A DNA stretch of 64,000 nt from Gonapodya prolifera JEL478 (taxonomy: Eukaryota > Monoblepharomycota > Monoblepharidomycetes > Monoblepharidales > Gonapodyaceae): positions 84,712-148,711 of the forward strand of contig KQ965823.1 in assembly GCA_001574975.1 (NCBI GenBank), written 5' to 3'. Positions 25,941-41,971 of this stretch are shown in pieces. The position numbers were made by a program, and so were the translations under genes. Under the pieces are notes generated by a model. That model was not told the DNA's origin. It searched no databases and was given only the letters and a program-made list of their open reading frames with translations. Numbering within the stretch: position 1 is the stretch's first letter; every line of letters starts with the position of its first letter.

Positions 25941-26179
25941 TGGTCTTTCAAATATAAAGAAATGCTATATTGTCAGAATAGTCCAAGGCAAGAATCTAAA
26001 AAAAGTGCCTGTGTCGTGTCAACCTAATAATACCAGCACGCTCCAAAACACGTCGACTTTTGCGGTATGATCAAATGCCATCACCAGGATGAGCAACACG
26101 CCGTCTCAAATTTCCTCCCGCAACCTCCCCCGCACCGTGCCTAAACGCCTGCGGCCTGCGGCCTGCCACCTGCCACCTC

Positions 26180-27767
26180 TCACACCGAATTCCTCGCAAT
26201 CAAGTTCAAAACCGGCCTGATCGTCCTCGCTACATACCACCCCCATGGCACGCTGGTCGTTCCGTGCGACTCCTGGAGCGAGCCGGCCCTAGATGGGGCG
26301 TAGTATGAGCCGGTGCCGGACTCTTTGCCGTCATAGTCGGGCCGCCCTCCATACCCCCCACTGCCACTGCCGCTGCTTACACTGGCACCCCCGCCCCCGC
26401 CTCCGCCGCCGACGTAACTGGCGGTGGAGATGGAATTTGCGGCCTCAAGCAGCCCCGTAGCGATTTTGCGCGCGGTGGGGTCGAAGACGAAGAAGACGGT
26501 CCAGTTGATGAGACCTCCGCCGATTAGGAGTTGCTCTGGTTGCAAAAGCGAGTGAGATTGCGTTGTGTGACGTGGCTTTTTGTGCCCGGCCGGGGGTGAG
26601 AAGAGAACGTACCTCCGACGACCATGCCGTATTTGCCAAAGAAGAGGTCGATCATGCTTCCGCAGCCTACGGCGATGTATATGCTCAGAGGGTACTGATT
26701 TGTTGAAGAGTGTAGGATTCGTGACGTTGAAGCATGGGGCGGGAAGGCAGCGACGATCAGCAAAGGCCTCCCCGCGACACCATCGTCGAGCATATTCAAC
26801 CCACCCAAATCAACCTCTTACTCAACACCTGCGTATCCTCCCTCAACGTACTATGAGCCCCGGCCAATGTCCCCTCCGTGGGCAATCTCATCTCGGTCGC
26901 GAGTGCGCTTCGTTGTGTCGATTTGGACAATGAGCGCCAGATGGCGATGACCATGAACACGTTGATGGTGGCGAAGACGCCCGCAACGATGTAGGTTGTT
27001 AAGGCGCGCCAGCCCAGCATGTCGTGGAACCAGCATGCGCCGTCGCGGTTCATGGGGCCGGTTCTGGGGGTGGTGGAGGGCGAAACGAGCAGGAGGTGAC
27101 GTCCACAGTGATCAAAAATGGCAATTTTCGAGGGTTTGATGAAGAGGAGCACTCACCCGCCAATGGTAAGGGATCCAAACACAATGACTGCAAGGAACGG
27201 AGTGAGCAAGGTTGCGTACTCGTTGAATGCGCTCATCCGACCGTGCAGGACGAGGGAGTGGAACAGGAGCCAGCAGATGCACGAGGAGGAGGAATATTCC
27301 CCGAATAAAAACCCAAGAGCTAGGAACATGCTAGCACTATTTGGTAGGGGGTTTAAGGATTTTATGTGGAAGGCAAGAGTCGTAAATGACGACGTCGGAG
27401 GACTCACTGGCAGAAGCCGTCCGGGGGAATCCAATACACGACGTAATAAAACGTTGTTCCGATGAGGTTACAAGCGAACAGAATCACAATCAATTTGTGC
27501 AAGGGGTGCCGCAGGATTGGTAAACGTGAGCTGGAAAGACGCGTTTTGCGGGGGTGCCAAGGTGTCGGATGAGCCTTCCGCATCGATACCGGACGCGATC
27601 AAATCACGCCCATCCACTCACCCAAATGCAATCGCGTAAAAGAGTAACACCATGCTGTCACCGAGGACCGTGATGGAGTACACGGGGATGGCCCATGGCG
27701 CGCGTTCCGCTCTTGGAATGTTTCCGTTCCTTAGCGCCACGGCCGTCGCTTCGTCGACCCACGACAT
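26180..27767 (-). CDS. seven-transmembrane receptor-like protein (cAR/Git3-like)
   Basis: Six exons on minus: 27767-27622, 27530-27408, 27336-27157, 27063-26829, 26694-26613, 26535-26180; 373 aa (a longer start at 27845 adds 26). Seven hydrophobic segments are seen: VYSITVLGDSMVLLFYAIA; LIVILFACNLIGTTFYYVVY; MFLALGFLF...CWLLFHSLVL; LLTPFLAVIVFGSLTIG; TTYIVAGVFATINVFMVIAIW; YPLSIYIAVGCGSMIDLFF; LIGGGLINWTVFFVFDP. The cysteines before helix 3 (DGFC) and in the loop before helix 5 (DGACWFHDMLGWR) and the pattern W(F/I)...WR...Y around helix 5 recall cAMP-receptor-like and Git3-like GPCRs. The C-terminal cytoplasmic tail has a Gly/Ser run. Ligand and coupling are unknown. Family placement rests on pattern only. 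Confidence 0.68.
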
Positions 27768-28702
27768 GTCGCTGAGTTGCAGCGGCGTGCGCGTACAAAG
27801 GAGTCCGAAATGGTCGCTTAGGGTCTCTTTTTTCTTTGGATGCACTCAGGTGGCGGAACTCCGAACCCCACAACGAGGCAAACTGAAACGGACTCTGTGC
27901 CTCGGTTGTGCCTCCCAAAAAGCCCCACTCCGCGGTCCCTGGAAGAAAGTTGGACTAGCGCAGAGACGCGGCGGCGAACGGAGTCCTCGATAGGCAGGTG
28001 AGGGTATCCAGGCGTCTAGGCAACCCCGACTCCGCATGCATCCTCGCGTCATGTCATCGCGGTGCCAGGTGTTTTCTCCAGCTGTATACTTTTCTGTGAA
28101 AAATGGGTGTACTTAAATTCTTTTCTGTCTCCCTGACAACAAGAGATTCTCGCCTGGCAGGGACAATGTCCGGCTCCTGAATCCTCACCTGCGGCAGTAC
28201 AGAATCAGCCCCAACAACAAAATCTCTGCTCCTTGACGTCACAACAAATACGCGGCGAGCAAAGCTTAAGCTCCTGAGGGCGCTTCCAGCGAAAGCCTTC
28301 ATGAAATCCCCCTTCGTCAAGACGCGGTCATACATGCGCTGAACTTTCAGCTTACCGTCGCAAACCGCAACGAAACACCCCGCGACCACACACGACGTGA
28401 TCGTGCACCGAATTTTATTTCTACGTAACATCGGAACTGACACCTTCTCACCCCGTCGCTTGACTCATACAGTCGGATGAAATACACAAAAACAGGCAGG
28501 GGGTTGTGTCCCCCCTTCCAGCCGGGATGGGGCAGTACGAGTCTCGAACGCGTCACCATCTGTCTCCGTCATGGTCCCAGAACTCCCAAAACAAAAAGAC
28601 TCCAAAGTCCCCGCCCTCGCACGCCCCATCCCATAAGCTTCTTCGCGAGTCCTCGCCATCCACCCCACACACCACCCCATACGCTCAACCCCCGCTTCCA
28701 CT
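27768..28702. other. intergenic
   Basis: A minus-strand frame at 28054-28443 (129 codons) is open but has no recognisable domain. I see no supported gene. The stretch holds the 5' side of the receptor gene and the 3' end of the kinase gene. Confidence 0.3.
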
Positions 28703-33982
<5,280 letters not shown>

Positions 33983-34679
33983 CTACTCGAAGTCGTCCGC
34001 TGGCGCTAATGTCGGTTGCGAGTCAAGGCCACCTTGAGCCATCCACCCTGCCCACGCTTCGCCTCTTCCAGTCGTGCCCACGCTCATGTCCCCAGGTGCG
34101 GAGGAGTCGGTCACCATGGACACACTTATAGAACCCATTTGAATGCTTGGAATGGACGGTGGAGCCGACCAGTCTGTTACGGGCGCTGCTTTGGGGGTGG
34201 GTGAGGGTTGTTCATTCACGGGTGGTACCGAAGAGTCGGTGCCGTTGTTGAGGTCTTCCAGGGGAACGAGGGTGGGGCGTTCCAACGGAGGAGCAGATGA
34301 GTCGATTGCGATGGAAGGAGTGGGAGGAGGTTGTGTCTACAGCGAAGACCGCAAGTTCCAAGTTCGTATTCATTATTTCTTCCGTGATTGACACAATTCA
34401 ACGACCGCCCACCTCGGATTCCACTTTCAAAACGACCTTCCCCGTCCCGTGATTCAACTCTCTCACGTCATTGTCCGAATCCACCCGTCGAAACCCTCCT
34501 CGGTCTTCCTCTCGGGAGATACGGATTGTCTTGGCGGTTTCGAGGCGAGGCACCGATTCTCGCAGCCAGTCACGGAGGGAGGAAAGTGTGTGAGGGGGAT
34601 TGGTAGAGGGGAAGGGGACGATGGTCGTGTGGCCATCTGGCTCCACAATGTGAATGGGGCGTGTGCGGATGGGTGCCAT
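33983..34679 (-). CDS. orphan protein, possible ubiquitin/PB1-like N-terminus
   Basis: Two exons on minus: 34679-34413 and 34336-33983, 206 aa. The N-terminal 85 residues look folded: IHIVEPDGHTTIVPF, LSSLRDWLRESVPRLETAKTIRI, DSDNDVRELNHGTGKVVLKVES. The beta-beta-alpha order and a DSDxDVREL piece resemble PB1 or ubiquitin-like folds, but only weakly. The second exon is unstructured, Pro/Ser-rich, with a recurring DSSxP motif (DSSAPP, DSSVPP, DSSAPG), and ends APADDFE. I do not recognise the protein. The intron phase (0) and continuous codon use support it as real. Confidence 0.5.
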
Positions 34680-34973
34680 TGACTTTTGGGGAAGTTTCCA
34701 TCTGTGGTCCTCACTGTTCTCACCTGGAGAGCGAGTCTCCATCTAATCGACATATTCGAGGAAGAAAACTTGATGCTTCCGATATTGGAGACAAAAAATT
34801 GTGATAGAAATGAGTCACCAAGAGCATCCAACAGGACCTTGTGAGCATGACAGCGCAAAAACCTTTTCGTCCGTGGTAATTTCGTGAGTACAGAGGAGTT
34901 CTCTCACTAGACCACATGAGTGCCAAAGGTCGTTCAGGTGAGTTCAGCCGTGGCCAAACTCCGAGCTCAGAAC

Positions 34974-35703
34974 ATGACCCACAAAACGCTTTACACGGGG
35001 CGCCTCGCGATGATCGCGGTACTCGCTGTAGTCCTACTAGCATTCCCTGCCTGGACCTCACCGCTCCACTCTTACAAACCCAGTTACATCGTGGACACAT
35101 CGATGCACTCCTCGCACTCTACGAAAACCAACATCACGGCCGAATGTTTCCAGTCGATACACTCACGACCCATGTACCGCAGCATAGCTTGTGCTTGTAT
35201 CCCGCACGGGACCTGGATTGCGGACTTCGACGAGGTCGCAATATTCAAGGCAGTCGTGACGTTCGGAGCGAGCGATTTTCTCATGCGACAGCTGTACGAA
35301 GATGATGGGTCACTGCGAGAAGCCAAGGAATGCTGGGCGGACAGTACGTGCTGCAGCGTTCCTATCTCCTCCTTTAGTTTATCAAGATGATCGCAACCAC
35401 GGCACCGTTCAGGATATACGCTCACACCACCGCATACTGCTCGGAAGCTTGCTCTTCCGCGCTCTCTGCGTAGTTCGACTCCATTTACAGTGCATGTGGG
35501 GATCAAACCCTCATCCACCCACGAAGGAGTTCGTAGACCCCACGATACCGCCCGTGCCAGGGTCGAACGAGGACTTCGACTCAGTTGATACAGATCAATT
35601 TCTGTTTGGGGAGCCGCCGGAAGAATGCGCTGGCGCCATCAGCAGGACCGACAGAGGAAGAAACACCAAGCATCCCCTCATCACACCAAATCTCACCCGA
35701 TGA
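34974..35703 (+). CDS. orphan membrane/secreted Cys-containing protein
   Basis: Two exons: 34974-35343 and 35387-35703, giving 228 aa in the model with the best phase. The N-terminus has a hydrophobic segment (LAMIAVLAVVLLAFPAW) that would act as signal anchor or signal peptide. The lumenal part carries one NIT glycosylation site and several cysteines (ECF, ACAC, ECW). A second hydrophobic stretch (LLGSLLFRALCVVRL) appears after the intron. The intron is only 43 nt, and an alternative frame after it (MIATTAPFRIYAHTTAY...) is also open, so the C-terminal half is uncertain. No family is recognised. Confidence 0.42.
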
Positions 35704-36025
35704 TCGCACCACACAAGCGAACATTTAGAAATAAATTATTTAGATTTCACGAATGGCGAATCCGGACGGCTGCTTGATGATCTTCAGCAACCGTCCAGAG
35801 AAAGTAGGTGTAATCCCAGTGAACAATGTTTTTACAAGGTGCTTTTTTTAGGAAGAGAGAAGATATGCTTGGAGAAAAGGAAAGTTGTTGTAGCCCTATT
35901 GCGTACATTTCGCCGGCAACCCACATCACCAGCAGTCAATTCATAGTCCGACTGATTGGGAATGTTGTCGTTCAAACCGAATCGGGTGGACTAGTTCGGC
36001 TAAATTCAACACACGACATTCCAGA
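35704..36025. other. intergenic
   Basis: I see nothing supported here. Confidence 0.3.
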
Positions 36026-36338
36026 ATGGCTGTCTCCACAATCACTCTCGCATGCCTCCTACTTGGCGAAAACGTACCCTTCGATGTCTCCATCGTCTGT
36101 CCGCTTCGGTTGATTCTCTGAAGGAAGCCATGAAGACGAATCTCTCGCCGGAGTTGAATGGCATTGCTGCGAACTCTGGAAAGTCAACATTCCGTGCGCC
36201 GCACGAGCTTCCATCACGGAAGATACCTTGAAGGAAGAGGACGTGATGGGGCCGTTGGACGAGATTTCCGAATCCTTTCAACTACTCCCTCCCAAGGAGC
36301 ACGTTCATATGGTTGTCCGTCGACCGCAAGGTTTGTGA
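36026..36338 (+). pseudogene. Crinkler (CRN) N-terminal domain relic
   Basis: The plus strand encodes, in pieces, the ubiquitin-like N-terminal domain of Crinkler-type effectors. A start segment has ITLACLLLGENVPFDVS. A middle segment has VDSLKEAMK. A final segment has ELWKVNIP and LPPKEHVHMVV, the conserved LxLWKVxIP and HxVV elements. These three lie in different frames: one base is missing near 36090 and another shift falls near 36170. No C-terminal effector domain follows before the frame stops at 36336-36338. CRN domains are known from oomycetes and several chytrids. This copy cannot make an intact product and is described only as a relic. Confidence 0.6.
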
Positions 36339-36754
36339 GATCCTTTATCTGCTGAAAGAGTGATCGTTAACGGGATACCTTGCTACTCGCACAATTGCGG
36401 AACATCATAACTGCGGCGATAGTTAATGATGTTTGGCTGCGGTGTGAGATCAATGGCCAACAGAATGTTCATCGAATAGTTGTGAAAGGTGTGCAAAATT
36501 CACGTGACTCACTTCTTATGTTAGACGGACTACATAACGCGCTTCCTCCGGATGTAATCAAACGGTGTTTCTTTTAGAACCACAGAAAAGCGTGTATAAT
36601 TTGTTTCCTCTTAACGCGGCGGTGGCCCATCGACGACCACACACAAAGAAGAGCCATGCAGGTTTCAAATAATTGGACAGGTCTTTTGCGTAGTCGCCAA
36701 TGGAATATCTCTGCATTGTGCCATCTTCGGTGCCAACCAAGTAGCTGCGAAGAC

Positions 36755-37108
36755 TGTCAGGGGGTGTGGGCGGGGTTTACGTTGGAGCGACCGAGGGCAC
36801 GCAACCAGCGTGCAAGAGAGAGAGGCCGAGTGGAGTGAGAGACGAGAGAGTACCGGGGAGATCACGCCAAGTGATCTGAGAAACGAGACGGGCGAGTGGG
36901 GACGAGCGAGCCGAGTGGAGTTCCGAGGTTGTAAGCCTGTTTGATAGAAGTTCTACATCTTTATATAAGGGTTATTCTAGCTCAAGCTTTTCTTATCTCT
37001 GAGACCTGTGATTTCGTAATACGATCTAGAAAGTTCCAGAGACTTCCAATGGTTCGGAGATCTAGTGTGGGGGCAGCAACCTGTGAGGGCGAGCCCGAGC
37101 CCGTCACA
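36755..37108 (+). mobile_element. possible solo LTR
   Basis: A 354-bp block begins TGTCAGG and ends GTCACA, matching the TGT...ACA ends of LTR retrotransposon repeats. It contains a strong TATA-like element (ttatataagg near 36961) roughly 60% of the way in, as expected for an LTR promoter, and no coding potential. The flanks give only imperfect target-site agreement (agac versus ggac). No second LTR or internal gag-pol is visible. The call rests on termini and layout only. Confidence 0.33.
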
Positions 37109-37910
37109 GGACCATTGACGTCGATATACCAAACGAAAATAGAATATCACTTTATATAAACTTGGACGTATCTGTACACCGAATCCCTCAATTACGCACA
37201 CACACACCCTGCACAACTCTCCCTTCCGTCGATACCGACACAAAGAGCTCCTGTCGAACATATCCCCGCCACCGGCTTTGTCGAGGAGTTTTAGTGACAA
37301 TAGCCCACCACACAGGCAAGTATTTTTGGATCAAAGTGTTTGCTCGAGGAGCCCTTGTGAGTTTCGGCCATGGGTCAATCACACGCGCAGGGTGCTCACA
37401 TATATCTAGAGACGGTTAGCATGTGAGGTGTCCATCATGACATCGGAGAGCGAGGAGATTCTGCGATGCGGACGGGAAAGTACTGTCACGCTACGACCGT
37501 GAGCGAGATAAACATACTTTGCTCCCCCCGCTTTGTTCAGTAATTTGAGAATGGGGCCGTGATGTACTTCACCTCGGTATGTTCATTAATTCTCAATTCC
37601 GTATTCCGGCAAGTTAGGACTCAGCCATGCCGGTAACCCGGTGGTGGTGCTATTCTCCCCCTTGAGCACCCCGTGAGCAACTGGGAGAAAGCCTAGAAAG
37701 ACCAAATCTCAGTGTTCACAAACGAGAACAGCTCGGCACACCAGAGAGGCCGAAACTCACCTCTGTAATTTAACCGTTCACGCGGTTCCGCCAGATGTAA
37801 TCAAAATAGGGCTGATTGACCGACATAGTTTATGTCATTGAAGTAGTGGTTGCGATTATTAGCCGCTGAATAGCGTTCGTTCCTCCAACAAACAGGCCAA
37901 AATCACAGTG
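37109..37910. other. intergenic
   Basis: No gene is supported. Around 37,770-37,810 there is a roughly 50-bp stretch resembling 36,500-36,560 (both contain GATGTAATCAAA after a GC-rich pentamer), possibly copies of one old insertion. Confidence 0.3.
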
Positions 37911-39523
37911 ATGCCGTCTTACAACTCAATTCTCGTGGAAATCCTTGGCGAAGGTAACGGGATCGGCCTCATTACGTACGTTCCCATCAAATGGATTCAC
38001 CAAATGCCCACGATCAATCACTTATTCCGGTTGTTCAACTCGATCTCCCAGTCTCGACCGCCCCAAATCCGCAAACAGCTGTACGTATGCCATCCCTCAT
38101 CACCGCAGTCCCTTCTCTCATCCATCTTTCCACAGTTGGCGATGGCCTTATCTCCGAACTCTCCCAAGCTCTCCGGGACCTGGACAACCATCCCGACACA
38201 GTGTTCACGGTCGTCACAGGTTCCGGGCGGTTTTTTTCAGCTGGACTCGACATAAAGAGCGATACCGGTGTGTGACTTAGCTTGAAAAGCCCCCCTTCAC
38301 CTCTGCCAACTTTAACTGCTTCCGAAATGGTCGGGAACTGCAGAGCTCTATACGGCACCGCCATCAGGCAATGACTCTAAAGTCAAATCGCACCATATGA
38401 AGGAATGGATCTCCGCAGATATCGAACTGATGCGGCTTATGATAGACGTGAGTTGCCCCTGCAAGTTGCAATTCAACTCAGAAATTAACCGAATTCACCC
38501 ACTCTGACTCACTCCGATCCGATGCAATTACACATGCGGGACAAGACAGCATAAGAAGGTCCTCGTTATGGCTGTGAACGGACCTGCTGTCGGAGGTGGA
38601 AGCGGGTGCGTGTCTCTCTCCTCCTCGTATTCCTTGACATCGACACTCACACACCGCCGGGGCACGTTGTAGATGGTTCCTGGGCGTCTCAGTGAGTACT
38701 GAGTCTCTGTACTTTCCACTTCGATTCTCGACCGCAATCAACACCACCCGCATCACGTACCACCTTCTGATACTCCAAACCCCGTCATGCAGGACCTTGT
38801 CTATGTCGCCGAGAACGGTAAGCTTCCATTCCGTTTACTCTTTTCCCCGAATCTCACACTATCCTCGCTCAAACTAGCCTACATGTCCATCCCATTCAAC
38901 TCACTTGGCCTGGTCCCCGAAATGGGGTCTGCAGTACGTTTTTCCACCCGCCCCGCTCTTCCTACCACGCCGACCACCTTTATTCCCATTCCCCGCTCAC
39001 CAGGTCATGTTTCCCCAAAGCGCCGGAACCCGCCGACCCATGGAATATCTCATGTTCGGCACGCGCGTGCTCGCGACTCAAATGGAAGACATGGGGATTG
39101 CAAAGTACGTCTCCTTTTCGACATTTTCGTTCACCTTCACACCTACTCACTGTGAATGTCCTCCTCCATCTACCACACCACGGTCCCAGCCGTATCTTCC
39201 CCTCGCCACCTTCGTTCCTCCCCGCCGTGCTTGACCTCCTGCACACCGCACTCTCCCAAAACGATGGGACCTCGCTCCTCGAAACCAAGCGTCTCATCAC
39301 GGCCCCTCTGCGCGAGGGTCGGATGCTCGCGGCGTACAGGTCGATGGAAGCTCTGGGGGAGCGGTTCGTGAGTGGCGTGCCGCAGAGGAAGCTTGCAAAG
39401 AGGGGTGGTGAAGTTGGAGGTGAGTTTGGGGTGGTGAATTGTGGGGGAAAGGCGCGTCGCGGGACTAATTGTGGTTTATTCTCAATAGGTTCGAAGGGTG
39501 GTAAATTGGGAGCCAAACTTTGA
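37911..39523 (+). CDS. peroxisomal enoyl-CoA hydratase/isomerase family protein
   Basis: Eleven exons: 37911-37975, 38052-38080, 38136-38267, 38344-38447, 38550-38605, 38673-38691, 38793-38817, 38878-38933, 39004-39104, 39190-39419, 39489-39523; 283 aa. Crotonase-fold landmarks are ITLDRPKSANS, VVTGSGRFFSAGLDI (oxyanion-hole segment), VLVMAVNGPAVGGGSG (second oxyanion-hole segment) and FNSLGLVPEMGSA, where E in VPEMGS fits the catalytic glutamate of delta3,delta2-enoyl-CoA isomerases. The protein ends in AKL, a peroxisomal targeting signal type 1, so beta-oxidation of unsaturated acyl-CoA in peroxisomes is likely. Three exons are under 30 nt, yet every phase joins. Isomerase versus hydratase cannot be fully settled. 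Confidence 0.87.
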
Positions 39524-41035
39524 AATCCCGGTGTACGAAACCCAACTCTGTGAATACATGAGGATGCATAAGACGAACACGACGTTGAGCCTGCTCCATC
39601 AAAGCCCCAGTCACGTATCTGCTTTGGAGGGCCTCCAACGACCAATGTGTGACGGGAACTCCTGCACCCTGTCGTTCCAAGCCATGAACCTCCGTTCACC
39701 CACGCTATTTCAATCTCTGTCCACGTTTTTGAGGTACCTGGCGAGGTTAAGACCGTCTTCACGTCGTTCACTTCAGCCGAGGTTCAAATTCTGGGGATGC
39801 CGGGCCACGAGCTCAACTGCTCCAGCTTCAGGTCGAGCGGTATCACTCCACTGGTTTGTCGGCTTCCATGGTCTTGAATTGCTCTGACGTCGGCTAAGGA
39901 TCCTTGACTGATCGACGCGGAATACCATGAACCCGCTGCCCGGCTTGGTGCCCCACAGCTCTGAGGCAGCCAGACACAGAGTCGCTTCATATCGAACATG
40001 GCATGGAAACTCGTCTCTAATGGATTTTGACAATACGTGTCCGCACGGCTCTGGCATATCATCTATTGGGGGCGGTGTTTGGCGACCAACACTTTCAGTG
40101 ATGAACACCAAACTCCACAGTCATGACTGATTCCTGCGTCGTATGGGCATGTACTCCCTGACTTTGTTGTGTGTGATATCGGTGCCACTGAATTCTGGGA
40201 CCGAAGCGATCGTATCCTCGTACGACGCACAGAGTGGCACAAATGAAGTACTACCTTCACACCGGCAAGTCGAACGAGTCTCGCATGATTTGTTGGGACT
40301 TTTGGGTTATCCTGTTTGGTCGGGTCTCGTCTTGCGGTCAAGTGGAAGATCTCGTCACTGATCACGTACCCAAAATTTTGTTGCGAGAGGTACACCACCA
40401 ATGTTTGGGACTTCGTTGGCGAGAAATGAATGTCAATAGACTGACAAAATTCGTCGACTGGGGAAGTCCGGTGTGAACCACTCGAGTTGTGCAAGATGAT
40501 CACTGAGAAGGTTGAGGAGCAATAGCAGTACAGGGTGGGAAAGCGAGTATTATTTTTCTTTTGAAGCGTCAGCATATACAATTCAAACAGTCGCCCCCAC
40601 CGCAAGCGCACAATTATCAATACAGCTATGTACGATAGTGTCCAACCCACGTGCAGTGTCCGGACAAAACGGTCCAGTTGGTGAGTAGGCGAGGGTTTGG
40701 ATATCCGACAAGTGTGTCGTGCAGGATGACAGTAATGATGGTGAGGATATGGAGTCGAGCACGGCCGGCATGCATGGTATGTAGAGTTGACGTGTTTGAT
40801 GTGGAAGTGGAAGTAACAAGGAAAGATGAGAGGTGTGCAGATGGGGTGACAAGGTGGAATAGGGCAAAGCGGCAAGACGAGTCGAAATGGTGTGTAGTGT
40901 ACAGAAGGGGGCAAGATGGATGTAAAATGGTGCAACAGATCGGCTCTTAGAGAATTGTATATCTGCAAAAAGGAGACGACGCATCGGATACCATACACGT
41001 TCGCAACCGAAACAAAAGTACGCAGCATTGGGTGT
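39524..41035. other. intergenic, no supported gene
   Basis: A minus-strand frame (40063-41208) stays open for 381 codons, but its composition is unlike a folded protein. Its upper end overlaps the F-box gene's last exon in another frame. I see no domain, no splice logic and no homologous motif, so I leave it out. Confidence 0.35.
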
Positions 41036-41971
41036 TCAAACACCAATCTTGGCAGCCCAAACCTGCACGAGCTCCTCCATCGTCGGGGTTCCGGTTCGCA
41101 CATGCGAAGCAAACGCGGCATCCCAGGTCTTCCACGCGAGGCGGCCTTCGTTCCCAACTTTCTCGAATGGTGGCGTCGGGTCCCATGAGATGAAATTTTC
41201 AGGTACATTGAAGAGCGTTGTTGCGCGGCACTTCAACTCGGTGCGGAGGGAGTCGGTAAAGTATTGCTCCACTCTATCGTCTGCTGCACCTTTCGCGAGT
41301 CGGGCGATGGAAGCGTCGAGCAGTGATGGGTTCGACTCCCCACAAAGCCCACATTGAGCAGCCGCTTTCAGTAAGAAGACTCGGTGGGACTCGATCTCCG
41401 CAAGTTCGAGGCTCCTTCAGCGTTGGACAGCCTTTGTCATCAGTCCAAACACATAGTACTATCCGCTTCTGCTGGTCTCCCAACCTGAGCCCACCAAGTC
41501 CGACGACGACAAGAGAAACCGCCTGCACATGTCCGCGCCATGTGTTGAGATTTTGCTTAAGCAGGACTGGTGGATGTGCTCGCTTCCGGAATGGGGTTTT
41601 CTTCGTCGGCGCACACAACTCATAGCCTGTCCCGCAGAATCATCTCGCTCCAGCTGGTACGGTTGTTTGAGAGGAGGGACAATGAGAACTCGAAGCAGGA
41701 GCTGAGCCCTCTGTACGAAGTCGGCGAGTTGGACGAAAGTGATTCCGGGGTTTTCGCAGACGATCGTTCCCGAGAATCGCTCGCGGAAGGCGCGCGAGAG
41801 CGAGCAAAGGTGCGCGAGGTTTGTGAGGGATCTGGAGGGGCCCCACATGATGCGTTGGATGACTTCGACGGGGAGATCGGGCGGGGCGTGGAGTTGGGTG
41901 AGGAGAGCATTGGCGCGGGCGAAGGCGTCGTTCTGGCGGAACTCCCGGCTGGCGGGTTTGCGCGCAGCCAT
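41036..41971 (-). CDS. F-box domain protein (small)
   Basis: Two exons on minus in the best model: 41971-41617 and 41364-41036, 227 aa. Residues about 32-72 form an F-box: PPDLPVEVIQRIMWGPSRSLTNLAHLCSLSRAFRERF. The second exon is a well-behaved frame with alternating hydrophobic and charged residues (NPSLLDASIARLAKG, VPENFISWDPTPPF, MEELVQVWAAKIGV) but no recognised domain. The intron of about 250 nt is longer than its neighbours, and an extra exon inside it is possible. The role would be substrate recruitment to an SCF ubiquitin ligase. Confidence 0.6.

Noticed and set aside
40063-41208. 381-codon minus-strand ORF
   Set aside because: Composition is unlike a folded protein (Cys/His/Ser-rich runs without order), it overlaps the F-box gene's last exon in another frame, and no motif or splice pattern supports it.
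41325-41350. tRNA-like T-arm (gggttcgactcccc)
   Set aside because: No matching D-arm, anticodon arm or acceptor stem can be paired around it, and it falls in coding sequence of the F-box gene.
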